DNA from: UBA7067 sp051880615
Lineage (GTDB): Bacteria > Bacillota > Clostridia > Oscillospirales > Acutalibacteraceae
Length of the DNA stretch: 64,000 nt
Direction of reading: 5' to 3'
Assembly (NCBI GenBank): GCA_051880615.1
Contig: JBJEOH010000038.1
Coordinates: forward strand, 54,759 to 118,758
Shown here: in pieces, positions 16,267-24,659 of the stretch
Layout of the letters: each line of letters begins with the position of its first letter
Position numbering within the stretch: position 1 is the stretch's first letter
Program-made: the position numbers and the translations under genes
The notes under the pieces: model-generated
Told to the model about the DNA's origin: nothing
The model's database searches: none
The model's input: only the letters and a program-made list of their open reading frames with translations

Positions 16267-16537
16267 TAATCCTATTATATGGATAAAATATGCAGTTGTC
16301 AACAATTTTTGAGGAATTTTTTGTTTTGTGTTTCTGCTTTGTGTACCGTTGTGTACTCGGCGGAAATACGGTGAGATTATTATATATAAAAGGAGGCAGA
16401 AGCTGATTCGCTGGAAAGGGGTGACCCGTAAGAGAGAGAAAGCCGGAGCTGTCAACTCTCAGACTTTCCTTTTCAAGACCAAAGTTGCCGTCAAACATAT
16501 ATTTTTTGACATTCGCGTCCTCAAAATTAATACTCAT
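16259..16537 (-). pseudogene. Remnant of glutamate-cysteine ligase (gshA/gshF type)
   Basis: The first 44 codons (16537-16406) read MSINFEDANVKKYMFDGNFG and then LEKESLRVDSSGFLSLTGHP, the N-terminus of gamma-glutamylcysteine synthetase or bifunctional GshAB, including the GNFGLEKESLRV substrate motif. After that the frame continues as unrelated sequence to a stop at 16259, inside the leuA promoter region. Full-length relatives are 400 to 750 residues, so more than 90 percent is missing. The ribosome site AAGGAGAG is still intact 8 bases before the ATG, which suggests a recent deletion. A short product could still be made, but glutathione-precursor synthesis from it is not possible. Confidence 0.75.
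16274..16302 (-). promoter_or_regulatory. Consensus sigma-A promoter of leuA
   Basis: Read on the minus strand: TTGACA (16302-16297), exactly 17 bases, TATAAT (16279-16274). This is a perfect consensus. Transcription would start near 16267, at the 5' end of the T-box leader. It lies within the decayed end of the glutamate-cysteine ligase remnant. Confidence 0.9.
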
Positions 16538-16746
16538 ACAAGTCTCTCCTTCCTTTCATTAACATATTATTATATGTGTGACGGGGTGTGCTTATCACAA
16601 CAATAATAATGCAAAACCTATGTAAATAATATGAATTAAAAACTGATGATACACTTTTTGACGCGGTTTGTCAATACCTTCGTGAAAGAGTGCAATATAT
16701 AATGCTGAAGGTGATGCCGTCAAATGACAAATCGCAGTGCCGATGA
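16538..16746. other. Non-coding gap between the gsh remnant and cysE
   Basis: AT-rich, with no gene that I can support. On the minus strand a TATAAT at about 16574-16569 lies upstream of the gsh remnant and could be its promoter, but the -35 is poor. The right part carries the cysE promoter listed separately. Confidence 0.5.
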
Positions 16747-16775
16747 TTGACTTTGAATTTGTACTGTGTTAGTAT
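16747..16775 (+). promoter_or_regulatory. Promoter of cysE
   Basis: TTGACT (16747-16752), 17-base spacer, TAGTAT (16770-16775). A perfect palindrome follows immediately at the expected transcription start. Confidence 0.65.
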
Positions 16776-16776
16776 A

Positions 16777-16788
16777 GCGTTATAACGC
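16777..16788. promoter_or_regulatory. 12-bp palindrome at the cysE transcription start
   Basis: GCGTTATAACGC is a perfect palindrome starting one base after the -10 hexamer, an ideal repressor-operator position. No regulator is identifiable; a cysteine-responsive repressor is one possibility. Confidence 0.4.
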
Positions 16789-16852
16789 ATATATTGGTAA
16801 TATGCCATCTTTTGTGATAGTGTGAGTTTGAAAGGAGTTGATTGTCATAATT

Positions 16853-17794
16853 ATGGACAACAAAGAAAATAAAACCGATCAGCTTGTTGACATTATTCTT
16901 GAAAGCTATGACAAGTATGAGCTTACAAGCAGAATTGACGCTGACAACATTATTAATAAGGACATTGTAATTCGTGTGCTTGAGGAAATAAGGAAGCTCC
17001 TGTTTCCGGGTTATTTTGACACGAATAAGGTTCGTTCCGATTATATCAGATACCTTGTAGGGCAAAGGCTTGAGTTTGTGCGGTACAACCTTAAAAAGCA
17101 GATAGGCAAGGCGCTTGGTAACCGTGAGGTTTGCGAGGATTGCGGCCGTTCACTTGTTTTAAAGGAAGCCGAGAAAATAGTAAACAAGTTTTTGGAGAGA
17201 ATACCTTTGCTGCGTGAATACCTGAATACCGATATTCAGGCGGCGTTCAATGGTGACCCTGCCGCCTATAGCACAGATGAGGTTATCTTCTCTTACCCCG
17301 GTGTGTTTGCCGTTACGGTTTACAGAATAGCCCACGAGCTTTTGGTTCTTGGTGTGCCGATGATACCGAGAATGATGACGGAATATGCCCATAGTATAAC
17401 GGGAATTGACATTCACCCCGGTGCAACAATAGGAAAGTATTTCTTTATTGATCACGGAACGGGAATCGTAATAGGTGAAACCACCATTATCGGCGATAAT
17501 GTGAAGATTTATCAGGGCGTTACTCTTGGTGCACTTTCTACGAGAAAGGGTCAGCAGCTCAAGGGAATAAAAAGACACCCGACAATCGGTGATAATGTTA
17601 CGATTTATTCGGGCACTACAATACTCGGCGGCGAAACCGTTATCGGCAACGGTGCGACAATCGGCGGCAATGCGTTTATAGTTAATTCCGTATCCGAGGG
17701 AATGAAAGTAAGCGTTAAAAACCCGGAGCTGCAGTTCAGCGTAAGTCAGCCGAACGATATGAAGCCGGGAGAATTCTGGGATTGGGTAATTTAA
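16853..17794 (+). CDS. cysE: Serine O-acetyltransferase
   Basis: About 313 residues; makes O-acetylserine from serine and acetyl-CoA for cysteine synthesis. It is the EpsC/long CysE form: a helical N-terminal region (to about 165), then a left-handed beta-helix of hexapeptide repeats with GIDIHPGATIGKYFFIDHG, VIGETTIIGDNVKIYQGVTL and GNGATIGGNAFI. The DIHPGA and FIDHG histidines of the active site are present. Start choice is uncertain: AAAGGAG (16831-16837) directly abuts a TTG at 16838, while the ATG at 16853 has a long 15-base spacing. No cysK is adjacent. Confidence 0.92.
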   Translation: MDNKENKTDQLVDIILESYDKYELTSRIDADNIINKDIVIRVLEEIRKLLFPGYFDTNKVRSDYIRYLVGQRLEFVRYNLKKQIGKALGNREVCEDCGRSLVLKEAEKIVNKFLERIPLLREYLNTDIQAAFNGDPAAYSTDEVIFSYPGVFAVTVYRIAHELLVLGVPMIPRMMTEYAHSITGIDIHPGATIGKYFFIDHGTGIVIGETTIIGDNVKIYQGVTLGALSTRKGQQLKGIKRHPTIGDNVTIYSGTTILGGETVIGNGATIGGNAFIVNSVSEGMKVSVKNPELQFSVSQPNDMKPGEFWDWVI

Positions 17795-17812
17795 TTCAGT
17801 CGGTAAAAATTA

Positions 17813-17842
17813 ACGGGTCACCGTGCGGTGACCCGTTTTTTC
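17813..17842. terminator. Bidirectional terminator between cysE and tcdA
   Basis: Perfect 11-bp stem ACGGGTCACCG / CGGTGACCCGT with a TG loop, followed by TTTTTC. It lies between convergent genes. Confidence 0.92.
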
Positions 17843-17853
17843 TTGGGTTTTAT

Positions 17854-18624
17854 TCAGCTGTGTTCCGGATGCTTGCCGGTGAGATCGTTTATTATTTCTC
17901 CTGCTATAATCAGCCCGACCACCGACGGCACGAAAGCGTTGCTGCCAGGTACCTGACGACGCTGAGTGCATTTTCTTGCCGTTCCCGGAGGGCAAATACA
18001 GTTCGTGCGGCTGCTTGTTGACATATCGTCAATCGGTGTAAGCGGTTTTTCCTTTGAGTAAACCACCTTAAGCTTCTTAATGCCTCTTTTTTTTAGCTCG
18101 TTTCTCATAACTCTGGCTAACGGGCATACCGAGGTCCTGAAAATGTCGCTGACCTCAAAGGCTGAGGGGTCAAGCTTGTTGCCTGCACCCATTGAGCTTA
18201 TTATCGGTGTTCCCGATTCATTAGCTTTCATAACAAGTTCAATTTTGCCGCTTACGGTGTCGATGGCGTCTACTATATAATCATACTCGGAGAAGTCAAA
18301 TTGTGCCGAGGTTTCGGGCGTGTAAAAGGTCTTATAGGTTTTAACAATAGCATCGGGGTTGATTTCGGCAATTCGCTCGGCGGCAACATCAACCTTGTAT
18401 CTGCCGACGGTCTTTCTTGTTGCGACAATCTGTCGGTTTATATTTGTAAGGCATACCTTGTCGTCGTCGATAAGATCAATCGCACCTATGCCGCTTCTTA
18501 CAAGCGCCTCAACGGTGTAGCCGCCTACTCCGCCGATGCCAAACACTGCGACCCTTGACTGTGCAAGCTTATCCATAGCTTCTTTACCATACAGCAGTTG
18601 AGTTCTTGAAAACTGATTAAGCAT
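17854..18624 (-). CDS. tcdA: tRNA threonylcarbamoyladenosine dehydratase (ThiF/E1 family)
   Basis: 256 residues. An ATP-binding E1-like fold: GIGGVGGYTVEALVRSGIG (about 31-49) is the nucleotide loop, DDDKVCLTNINRQ follows as in TcdA/CsdL, and VDAIDTVSGKIEL and CPLARVMRNELKKRGI are further family signatures. The enzyme cyclises t6A to ct6A at tRNA position 37 (established for Escherichia coli TcdA). GGGAGGT lies 5 bases before the ATG. Upstream on the same strand is pyk, but a separate promoter is visible. The paralogous ThiF and MoeB are less likely, because no ThiS or MoaD partner is nearby and the C-terminus matches TcdA. Confidence 0.9.
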   Translation of the reverse strand: MLNQFSRTQLLYGKEAMDKLAQSRVAVFGIGGVGGYTVEALVRSGIGAIDLIDDDKVCLTNINRQIVATRKTVGRYKVDVAAERIAEINPDAIVKTYKTFYTPETSAQFDFSEYDYIVDAIDTVSGKIELVMKANESGTPIISSMGAGNKLDPSAFEVSDIFRTSVCPLARVMRNELKKRGIKKLKVVYSKEKPLTPIDDMSTSSRTNCICPPGTARKCTQRRQVPGSNAFVPSVVGLIIAGEIINDLTGKHPEHS

Positions 18625-18681
18625 AGCCGACCTCCCATAATTTTGCCCTTTATAGCTGCCTGCGCAGTATTAGCGCAACAG

Positions 18682-18710
18682 ACGATATAGATGAAATAAA
18701 TCCGCGTCAA
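18682..18710 (-). promoter_or_regulatory. Candidate promoter of tcdA
   Basis: Minus strand: TTGACG (18710-18705), 17 bases, TATCGT (18687-18682), about 58 bases before the start codon. Confidence 0.5.
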
Positions 18711-18772
18711 TGAATTGCGGCATTTTTTTATTCATTACAAAGATTAACGCGAATTGATTGTGTCATTCCGAC

Positions 18773-20533
18773 TTAATCCTTTAGCTTTACGGCGTTTGCG
18801 CTGAATACAATACCTCTTGAACCGTCAAGCTTAACGGTTGTACCTGTTTTAAGCAGTTCTACGGCGTTCTTTGCGCCGACGATAACAGGCTTGTCGAGCG
18901 CTGAGGCGACAATCGCAGCGTGAGAGTTAAGACCGTCCTGCTCGGTTATTATACCGCCTGCTTTCTTAAGCTGCGGCAGCATTTCGTTGGTTGTTTTAGG
19001 TGCAACAATAATATCGCCGTTTTTAAACTTGTCGCTTACCTTGCCCTCAGTTTTGCAAACGCATATTCTGCCGATAATGCTTTGGTGGGTGACAGCAGTG
19101 CCTGATACAAGAACATGACCGACAAGATGAACTTTAAGCATATTTGTAGTACCTGAAACTCCCAGAGGAATACCGGCGGTGATTACGGCGAGGTCACCGT
19201 TTTTAACAAGGTTGTGCTTTTCCGCAACATCAACAACATGCTCGAACAGCTCATCGGTGTTTGTCTTTTCCTCGACAAGAATAGGGATAACGCCCCAGGA
19301 GAGATTCATCTGGCGCAGTACCTTTTCGCTTGTTGAGCCGCTGATTATCGGGCAATCCGGGCGGTACTTGGAAATCATTCTTGCGGTCTGACCTGTCTTT
19401 GATACGGTGATGATTGCAACAGCACCGAGGTCATGAGCAGTTGTGCAGGTTGCGTGGGAGATAGCCGAGGTTACATCGGGCTGCTCGGTGAGCTGACGCT
19501 TTCTGAAGCGGCCGACATAGTCAATGTCGTTTTCGGTGCGCTCTGCGATTTTAGCCATAGTTTTCAAAGCCTGAACGGGGTATTTGCCTGCGGCTGTTTC
19601 TCCGCTGAGCATAATTGCACTTGTACCGTCGTAAATAGCGTTTGCAACATCGGTCGCCTCGGCTCTTGTCGGGCGCGGATTTACCATCATAGAGTCGAGC
19701 ATCTGTGTTGCGGTTATAACCTGCTTGCCTGCCTTATAGGCTTTGGTGATAAGCTTTTTCTGAAGAATAGGAATATCCTCCATCGGGATTTCAACACCCA
19801 AATCTCCTCTGGCAACCATTATGCCGTCCGACACCCTGATTATATCGTCTATGTTTTCAACGCCCTCAGCGTTTTCAATCTTTGCGATAATTCTTATATT
19901 GTTGCAGTTGTTTTTGTCAAGCTCTGCTCTGAGCTGTAAAATATCGTCGCTTGAACGCGTGAAGCTTGCTGCGATGAAGTCGAGGTCCTGCTCAACGGCA
20001 AAGGCGATGTCCTTTTTGTCCTGCTCGCTTATAAAGGGGAGTGAAAGGCGTGTGCCCGGTACATTGATACCCTTGTGAGAGGCAATTTTGCCGCCGTTTA
20101 AAACCTCGCAAACAATGTCCTTTTTGGTGGTTGAGGTGACGAGCATTTCGATAAGGCCGTCGTCAACAAGAATTCTGTCGCCGCGTCTTACATCCTTTGG
20201 CAAATCGGCAAAGGTGATTGAGCAGTGGTTGCGGTCACCGTCTATGTCATCGGTTGTGAAAGTGAAGGTCTGACCCGACTCAAGAATTTCGCTGCCGTTT
20301 TTGAAGTTCTTTGTTCTTATTTCCGGACCCTTTGTGTCAAGCAGCAGGGCTACGGGCATATCAAGCTCTGTCCTGATTCTTTTTACCACATCGGCTCTTT
20401 TCTTATGATCCTCGTGCGTGCCGTGCGACATATTCATTCTTGCAACAGCCATACCGTTGAGTATAAGCTCGCGCATTACATTTTCGTCGTCAGTTGCCGG
20501 ACCGAGTGTGCATATGATTTTAGTCTTTCTCAT
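18773..20533 (-). CDS. pyk: Pyruvate kinase
   Basis: 586 residues; converts PEP and ADP to pyruvate and ATP. The barrel starts MRKTKIICTLGPATDDENVM, with ARMNMSHGTHEDH and the active-site signature RIIAKIENAEGVENIDDI (Lys and Glu for Mg). MVARGDLGVEIP and the MLDSMMVNPRPTRAEATDVA loop follow. The protein is about 110 residues longer than E. coli PykF because of a C-terminal PEP-utiliser-like swivel domain (GLNSHAAIVASALDKPVIVG), as known in Bacillus and other Firmicutes. GGGGGAC lies before the ATG. It has its own promoter, divergent from rpmE. Confidence 0.96.
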   Translation of the reverse strand: MRKTKIICTLGPATDDENVMRELILNGMAVARMNMSHGTHEDHKKRADVVKRIRTELDMPVALLLDTKGPEIRTKNFKNGSEILESGQTFTFTTDDIDGDRNHCSITFADLPKDVRRGDRILVDDGLIEMLVTSTTKKDIVCEVLNGGKIASHKGINVPGTRLSLPFISEQDKKDIAFAVEQDLDFIAASFTRSSDDILQLRAELDKNNCNNIRIIAKIENAEGVENIDDIIRVSDGIMVARGDLGVEIPMEDIPILQKKLITKAYKAGKQVITATQMLDSMMVNPRPTRAEATDVANAIYDGTSAIMLSGETAAGKYPVQALKTMAKIAERTENDIDYVGRFRKRQLTEQPDVTSAISHATCTTAHDLGAVAIITVSKTGQTARMISKYRPDCPIISGSTSEKVLRQMNLSWGVIPILVEEKTNTDELFEHVVDVAEKHNLVKNGDLAVITAGIPLGVSGTTNMLKVHLVGHVLVSGTAVTHQSIIGRICVCKTEGKVSDKFKNGDIIVAPKTTNEMLPQLKKAGGIITEQDGLNSHAAIVASALDKPVIVGAKNAVELLKTGTTVKLDGSRGIVFSANAVKLKD

Positions 20534-20578
20534 TGTCGTCCCCCATTTACAGTAGTATTAATACAGAATTACATAATA

Positions 20579-20607
20579 ATTATATCTCAATTTTTCCCTA
20601 TAAACAA
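20579..20607 (-). promoter_or_regulatory. Promoter of pyk
   Basis: Minus strand: TTGTTT (20607-20602), 17-base spacer, TATAAT (20584-20579), about 46 bases before the start codon. Confidence 0.65.
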
Positions 20608-20736
20608 GGAATAAAAGTAAAACTTATGAAAAAGAATGAATGAGGTTAAAGTATTAGCATTTTGCCGTATAATATGATTAATATAAAGGGATAATAGCGT
20701 TATTTTTACAAATTTTTTTAAAAGCCAAAAAAGTTC

Positions 20737-20779
20737 TTGATTTTTTGCTTGTTATGTGATAAAATCCAAATGTTATCAC
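20737..20779 (+). promoter_or_regulatory. Promoter of rpmE with overlapping inverted repeat
   Basis: TTGATT (20737-20742), 17 bases, TAAAAT (20760-20765). An inverted repeat GTGATAA (20756-20762) / TTATCAC (20773-20779) with a 10-base spacer covers the -10 region, where a repressor could bind. No regulator is identified. Confidence 0.6.
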
Positions 20780-20805
20780 GGTTTCAGCGAAAGAGGTGAA
20801 AAGAA

Positions 20806-21009
20806 ATGAAAAAGGACATTCATCCGAATTATGAACAAACTACAATCACTTGTGCTTGCGGCAATGTAATTGAAACAGGCTCGACAAAGAAGAATATCCG
20901 TGTTGAAATTTGCTCAAAGTGCCACCCGTTCTTTACTGGCAAACAAAAGCTCGTTGATACCGGCGGACGTGTTGACAGATTTAAGAAGCGTTACGGTATG
21001 GGAAAATAA
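20806..21009 (+). CDS. rpmE: 50S ribosomal protein L31, zinc-binding type
   Basis: 67 residues, usual length. It begins MKKDIHPNYEQTTITCACG and contains Cys16, Cys18, Cys36 and Cys39, the zinc-binding set of the C+ form of L31. HPFFTGKQKLVDTGGRVDRF is the conserved C-terminal signature. AAGAGGTGA precedes the ATG. It has its own promoter and terminator. In other Firmicutes the zinc form is used when zinc is plentiful. Confidence 0.97.
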   Translation: MKKDIHPNYEQTTITCACGNVIETGSTKKNIRVEICSKCHPFFTGKQKLVDTGGRVDRFKKRYGMGK

Positions 21010-21020
21010 TATGGATTATC

Positions 21021-21055
21021 AGGCAGGTGGCACTTTGGTGTCGCCTGCTTTTTTT
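21021..21055 (+). terminator. Terminator of rpmE
   Basis: Stem GCAGGTGGCAC / GTGTCGCCTGC (21023-21033 and 21038-21048, one G-T pair) with a TTTG loop, then seven T residues. Confidence 0.9.
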
Positions 21056-21083
21056 ATTTTAATTACGGTTTCGGAGATTTAAA

Positions 21084-21710
21084 ATGGCTGACTATAAAAC
21101 TGTAAGCCTTGAGGCTTCTGATGAGTTTGTTGAAAAACGCTCGCGCTTTATTGGCTACTGTGCGCCCGTTACAACGCAGGAGCAGGCGCTTGAGTTCATT
21201 GAAAAAATCAAATCAAAGCATTGGGACGCAAAGCACAATGTTTATGCCTATATTCTGCGTGACGGAGGTATAAAGCGCTACAGTGACGACGGCGAGCCGC
21301 AGGGCACCGCAGGTGTTCCTGTGCTTGAGGTTATACAGAAAATGGGTATAACCGATGCTGTCGTTGTCGTGACGAGATATTTCGGCGGCATACTGCTCGG
21401 CGCAGGAGGACTTGTGAGAGCGTATTCACACGGCGCAAAAATAGCTGTCGAGGCGGCTTGTCCTGTGATAATGCAGCTTTGTGACAACTGTGAGCTTAAA
21501 TGCAGCTACAATCAATACGGAAGGGTATCGTCGGTTGTGCAAAACGGCGGAGGTGTGGTTGATGACAGCGCCTTTACCGACGAGGTGGAGATAAAATTCC
21601 ATATAAAAAAGGGCTGTATTGATAAAATAAACAAGGAGCTTGCAGCGGCAACCTGCGGCGAAATAGAAGCAAATTTACTTGATGAAGGCTACTATATGCA
21701 GAAAATTTAA
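21084..21710 (+). CDS. YigZ/IMPACT family protein
   Basis: 208 residues. The N-terminal UPF0029/Impact domain (about 15-125) has KSRF-like KRSRFIGYCAPVTTQEQA, AKHNVYAYILRDGG, YSDDGEPQGTAGVPVL and the strongly conserved VVVTRYFGGILLGAGGLVRAY. The C-terminal DUF1949-like domain has an EF-G domain IV/V-like fold. The molecular role is not established; structure suggests nucleic acid or ribosome association. It lies just after rpmE beyond its terminator. Confidence 0.92.
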   Translation: MADYKTVSLEASDEFVEKRSRFIGYCAPVTTQEQALEFIEKIKSKHWDAKHNVYAYILRDGGIKRYSDDGEPQGTAGVPVLEVIQKMGITDAVVVVTRYFGGILLGAGGLVRAYSHGAKIAVEAACPVIMQLCDNCELKCSYNQYGRVSSVVQNGGGVVDDSAFTDEVEIKFHIKKGCIDKINKELAAATCGEIEANLLDEGYYMQKI

Positions 21711-21822
21711 GTTTTTTAAAAATAAAAAGAGGATTTTTTGAGCTTTTGCGGTAAATTATATTGACAGGTTTTATAAGATTGTGGCGGATTAGAAAGCCGC
21801 ACTGCCGAAAGGGAGTGGTGTT

Positions 21823-22824
21823 TTGACGATTAACGAGAAGATTTGCTACTGGGAGGAACAGCGTTTTTCACCGCTTGCGTGTCTTGCAAAAAACACCAAG
21901 GGCAGGCTTGTTTATGAAGAGCCGTCATCTATGCGTACCGAGTTTCAGCGTGACCGCGATAGGATAATTCACTGTAAATCGTTCAGGCGGTTAAAGCACA
22001 AGACGCAGGTGTTTTTATCGCCTGAGGGCGACCACTACAGAACAAGACTTACGCATACGCTTGAGGTGTCGCAGATTGCAAGAACGATTGCAAGGGCGCT
22101 TGACCTGAACGAGGACCTGACCGAGGCGATAGCCTTGGGACACGATTTAGGGCATACTCCATTCGGACACGCAGGCGAGCGTGCGCTCAACGAGCTCTAT
22201 CCCGACGGATTCCGCCATTTTGAGCAGAGTGTGAGAGTTGTTGATTTGCTTGAAAAAGAGGGCAGAGGTCTTAACCTTACATACGAGGTGCGCAACGGAA
22301 TTCTGTGCCACACAAGGGGCAAGGAGGCTGACACGCTTGAGGGCAGAGTGGTGAGGATAGCCGACAGGATAGCGTACATAAATCACGATATTGACGACGC
22401 AGTAAGAGCAGGCGCGATAAGCGAAAGCGATTTGCCCAAGGAATATGTCGAGCGGTTCGGCAGCACGACAAGCGAGCGCATTAACTCGATGGTGTCAAAT
22501 GTTGTTGAAAACAGTCAAAACGGCGAGATAAAAATGGAGGAAAGCTTTTTCAAAAGCTTTAATTCGCTGCACAAGTTTATGTTTGACTATGTTTATAAAA
22601 GCGAGTACGCAAAGTCAGAGGAGAAGAAGGTGCCGCACCTTGTTGAGGGTCTTTATACATATTTTGTCAAGCATCCTGACAGGCTTGTCGGTGAAATAAG
22701 GAAGATTGCCGACAGCGAGGGTGTTGAAAGAGCTGTGTGCGATTATATAGCTGGAATGACCGACCACTATGCGGTGTTGGTATATGAAAATTTGTTTATA
22801 CCAAAATTTTGGCAGAAAATGTAG
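21823..22824 (+). CDS. dgt: Deoxyguanosinetriphosphate triphosphohydrolase-like protein
   Basis: 333 residues, HD-domain dNTPase. The metal-binding HD motif is in TRLTHTLEVSQIARTIAR and GHDLGHTPFGHAGERAL; RDRIIHCKSFRRLKHKTQVF is the conserved opening. It hydrolyses dNTPs to nucleoside and triphosphate, tuning nucleotide pools; substrate specificity of this subgroup varies. The start is TTG at 21823 with GGGAGTGG in front. It is the first gene of a dgt-dnaG-rpoD macromolecular-synthesis operon, an arrangement frequent in clostridia. Confidence 0.93.
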   Translation: MTINEKICYWEEQRFSPLACLAKNTKGRLVYEEPSSMRTEFQRDRDRIIHCKSFRRLKHKTQVFLSPEGDHYRTRLTHTLEVSQIARTIARALDLNEDLTEAIALGHDLGHTPFGHAGERALNELYPDGFRHFEQSVRVVDLLEKEGRGLNLTYEVRNGILCHTRGKEADTLEGRVVRIADRIAYINHDIDDAVRAGAISESDLPKEYVERFGSTTSERINSMVSNVVENSQNGEIKMEESFFKSFNSLHKFMFDYVYKSEYAKSEEKKVPHLVEGLYTYFVKHPDRLVGEIRKIADSEGVERAVCDYIAGMTDHYAVLVYENLFIPKFWQKM

Positions 22825-22859
22825 GCAGTTTAATTTTATGAAAAGCAGGGGGTGATTTT

Positions 22860-24626
22860 TTGCCGTTACCGGACGAATTTCTGGACGAGCTTAAGGCGAG
22901 GAGCGATATATCGGATATAGCGTCATCGTATGTGAGCTTAAAAAGGCGTGGACGAAACCTTGTCGGGCTTTGTCCGTTCCACGGCGAAAAAACGCCTTCA
23001 TTTAATATATACCCTGAAAACGGGTCGTTTTATTGCTTCGGATGCGGAGCAGGCGGAGATGTAATAACCTTTGTGCGAAAGATTGAGAACCTTGATTATA
23101 TTGACGCAGTTAAATTTCTTGCACAAAGGGCAGGAATGGATATGCCCGAGAACTCATATGACAGCAGTATGAGTGAGCTTCGGCGGCGAATTTTTGAAGC
23201 AAACCGCGAGGCAGGCAGGTTTTATTATTCAACGCTCTACACAGCCGCGGGGAAATCGGGACTTGATTATCTCAGGGGCAGGGGACTGAGCGAAAGAACG
23301 ATAAAGCGTTTCGGGCTGGGCTTCAGTCCCGACAACCGTTTTGCCCTTGTTGACCACCTGAGATCAAAGGGCTTCAAGCCGCAGGAGCTTGTGGCGGCAA
23401 ACCTTGTTTATCAGAACAGCAACGGAAATATCTCGGACAGGTTTTATAACCGCGTGATGTTTCCGATAATAGACTTAAGGGGCAATGTGATTGCCTTCGG
23501 CGGAAGAATAATGACCGACCAGAAGCCGAAGTATCTGAACACCTCGGATACGCCTGTGTTTAAAAAGAGCACAAATCTTTTTGCGCTCAACTTTGCGAAA
23601 AATGCCGGAAAACGCAGTCTTATCCTCTGCGAGGGATATATGGATGTTATTGCATTACATCAGGCAGGCTTTACATCGGCGGTGGCAACGCTTGGCACTG
23701 CGCTTACTCAGGAGCAGGCGATGCTTATGAAGCGCTATGCCGATGAGGTTTATATATGCTACGATTCAGACGAAGCAGGTCAGAAGGCGGCTCAAAGGGC
23801 GATAGGCTTTCTGCGTAACGCAGGAATTGATATAAGGGTGATTGCTGTTCCGGGCGCTAAGGACCCCGATGAATTTATAAGAGAAAACGGCGACAAGGGT
23901 CGTGATAAATTTGCACAGCTTCTTGAAAAAAGCGGAAATGACATTGAATACAGAATTTCAAAAATAAAGCAGAAATATATTCTGACCGAGCAGAGTCAGG
24001 TTGTCGCTTACCTTACCGAATGTGCAAAGCTGCTTGCGACCGTTGAAAACCCCATTGAGGCGGATGTTTACGCAGGGCATTTAAGCGAAGAAACGGGCGT
24101 TCGTAAAGACGCTGTTCTTCAGCAGATAAACGGCTTGCGCAAGAAAAGCGGCAGAGAAAAGAAGAAAAGGCAGTTTCGGGAAATCCAGACGGGTCTTTCG
24201 GGCAGAGATGACAGAATAAACTCGGAAAAAGCAGGAAATCTGCGCGCGGCAAGAGCAGAAGAGGCTTTAATTGCATATATTATAAATAATCAGGATATGG
24301 CTATTAAGGTAAATTCGCTTTTACCGCCGGAAAAGATGGTAACCTCGTTTAACAGGCGTGTGTATAAAATAATTGTTGAACGCGCTTTGCAGGGAAGGGG
24401 AATAATGCCGGCAGATATTTCGGGCGAGTTCACGGTTGACGAAAATGCTAAAATCGCCGGAATGCTTGCAACCCTCGGCGGAGAGATAACCTCGTTTGAC
24501 GCTTGCAGGGACTGCGTTAATGTGATTTTGTCAGAGGGAGAAAAAATTACAGCCAAAAATGCGGCTGACGCTGATATTGACGATATAGAAAAATATCTTG
24601 AAAAGCTTAAAAAGCAGAAAAAATAA
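22860..24626 (+). CDS. dnaG: DNA primase
   Basis: 588 residues; makes RNA primers at the replication fork. The zinc-binding domain has Cys38, His41, Cys59 and Cys62 (LCPFHGEKTPSF, FYCFGCGAGGDV). The catalytic core follows, with SDRFYNRVMFPIIDLRGNVI and GGRIMTDQKPKYLN, then the TOPRIM segment LILCEGYMDVIALHQAGF and the DSDEAGQKAA acidic motif. The C-terminal 150 residues are the helicase-interacting domain. The TTG start at 22860 has AGGGGGTGA 5-6 bases before it. It sits between dgt and rpoD. Confidence 0.96.
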   Translation: MPLPDEFLDELKARSDISDIASSYVSLKRRGRNLVGLCPFHGEKTPSFNIYPENGSFYCFGCGAGGDVITFVRKIENLDYIDAVKFLAQRAGMDMPENSYDSSMSELRRRIFEANREAGRFYYSTLYTAAGKSGLDYLRGRGLSERTIKRFGLGFSPDNRFALVDHLRSKGFKPQELVAANLVYQNSNGNISDRFYNRVMFPIIDLRGNVIAFGGRIMTDQKPKYLNTSDTPVFKKSTNLFALNFAKNAGKRSLILCEGYMDVIALHQAGFTSAVATLGTALTQEQAMLMKRYADEVYICYDSDEAGQKAAQRAIGFLRNAGIDIRVIAVPGAKDPDEFIRENGDKGRDKFAQLLEKSGNDIEYRISKIKQKYILTEQSQVVAYLTECAKLLATVENPIEADVYAGHLSEETGVRKDAVLQQINGLRKKSGREKKKRQFREIQTGLSGRDDRINSEKAGNLRAARAEEALIAYIINNQDMAIKVNSLLPPEKMVTSFNRRVYKIIVERALQGRGIMPADISGEFTVDENAKIAGMLATLGGEITSFDACRDCVNVILSEGEKITAKNAADADIDDIEKYLEKLKKQKK

Positions 24627-24659
24627 ATAAGGATTTGGGAAAAGAAAGGAAAGATGAAA

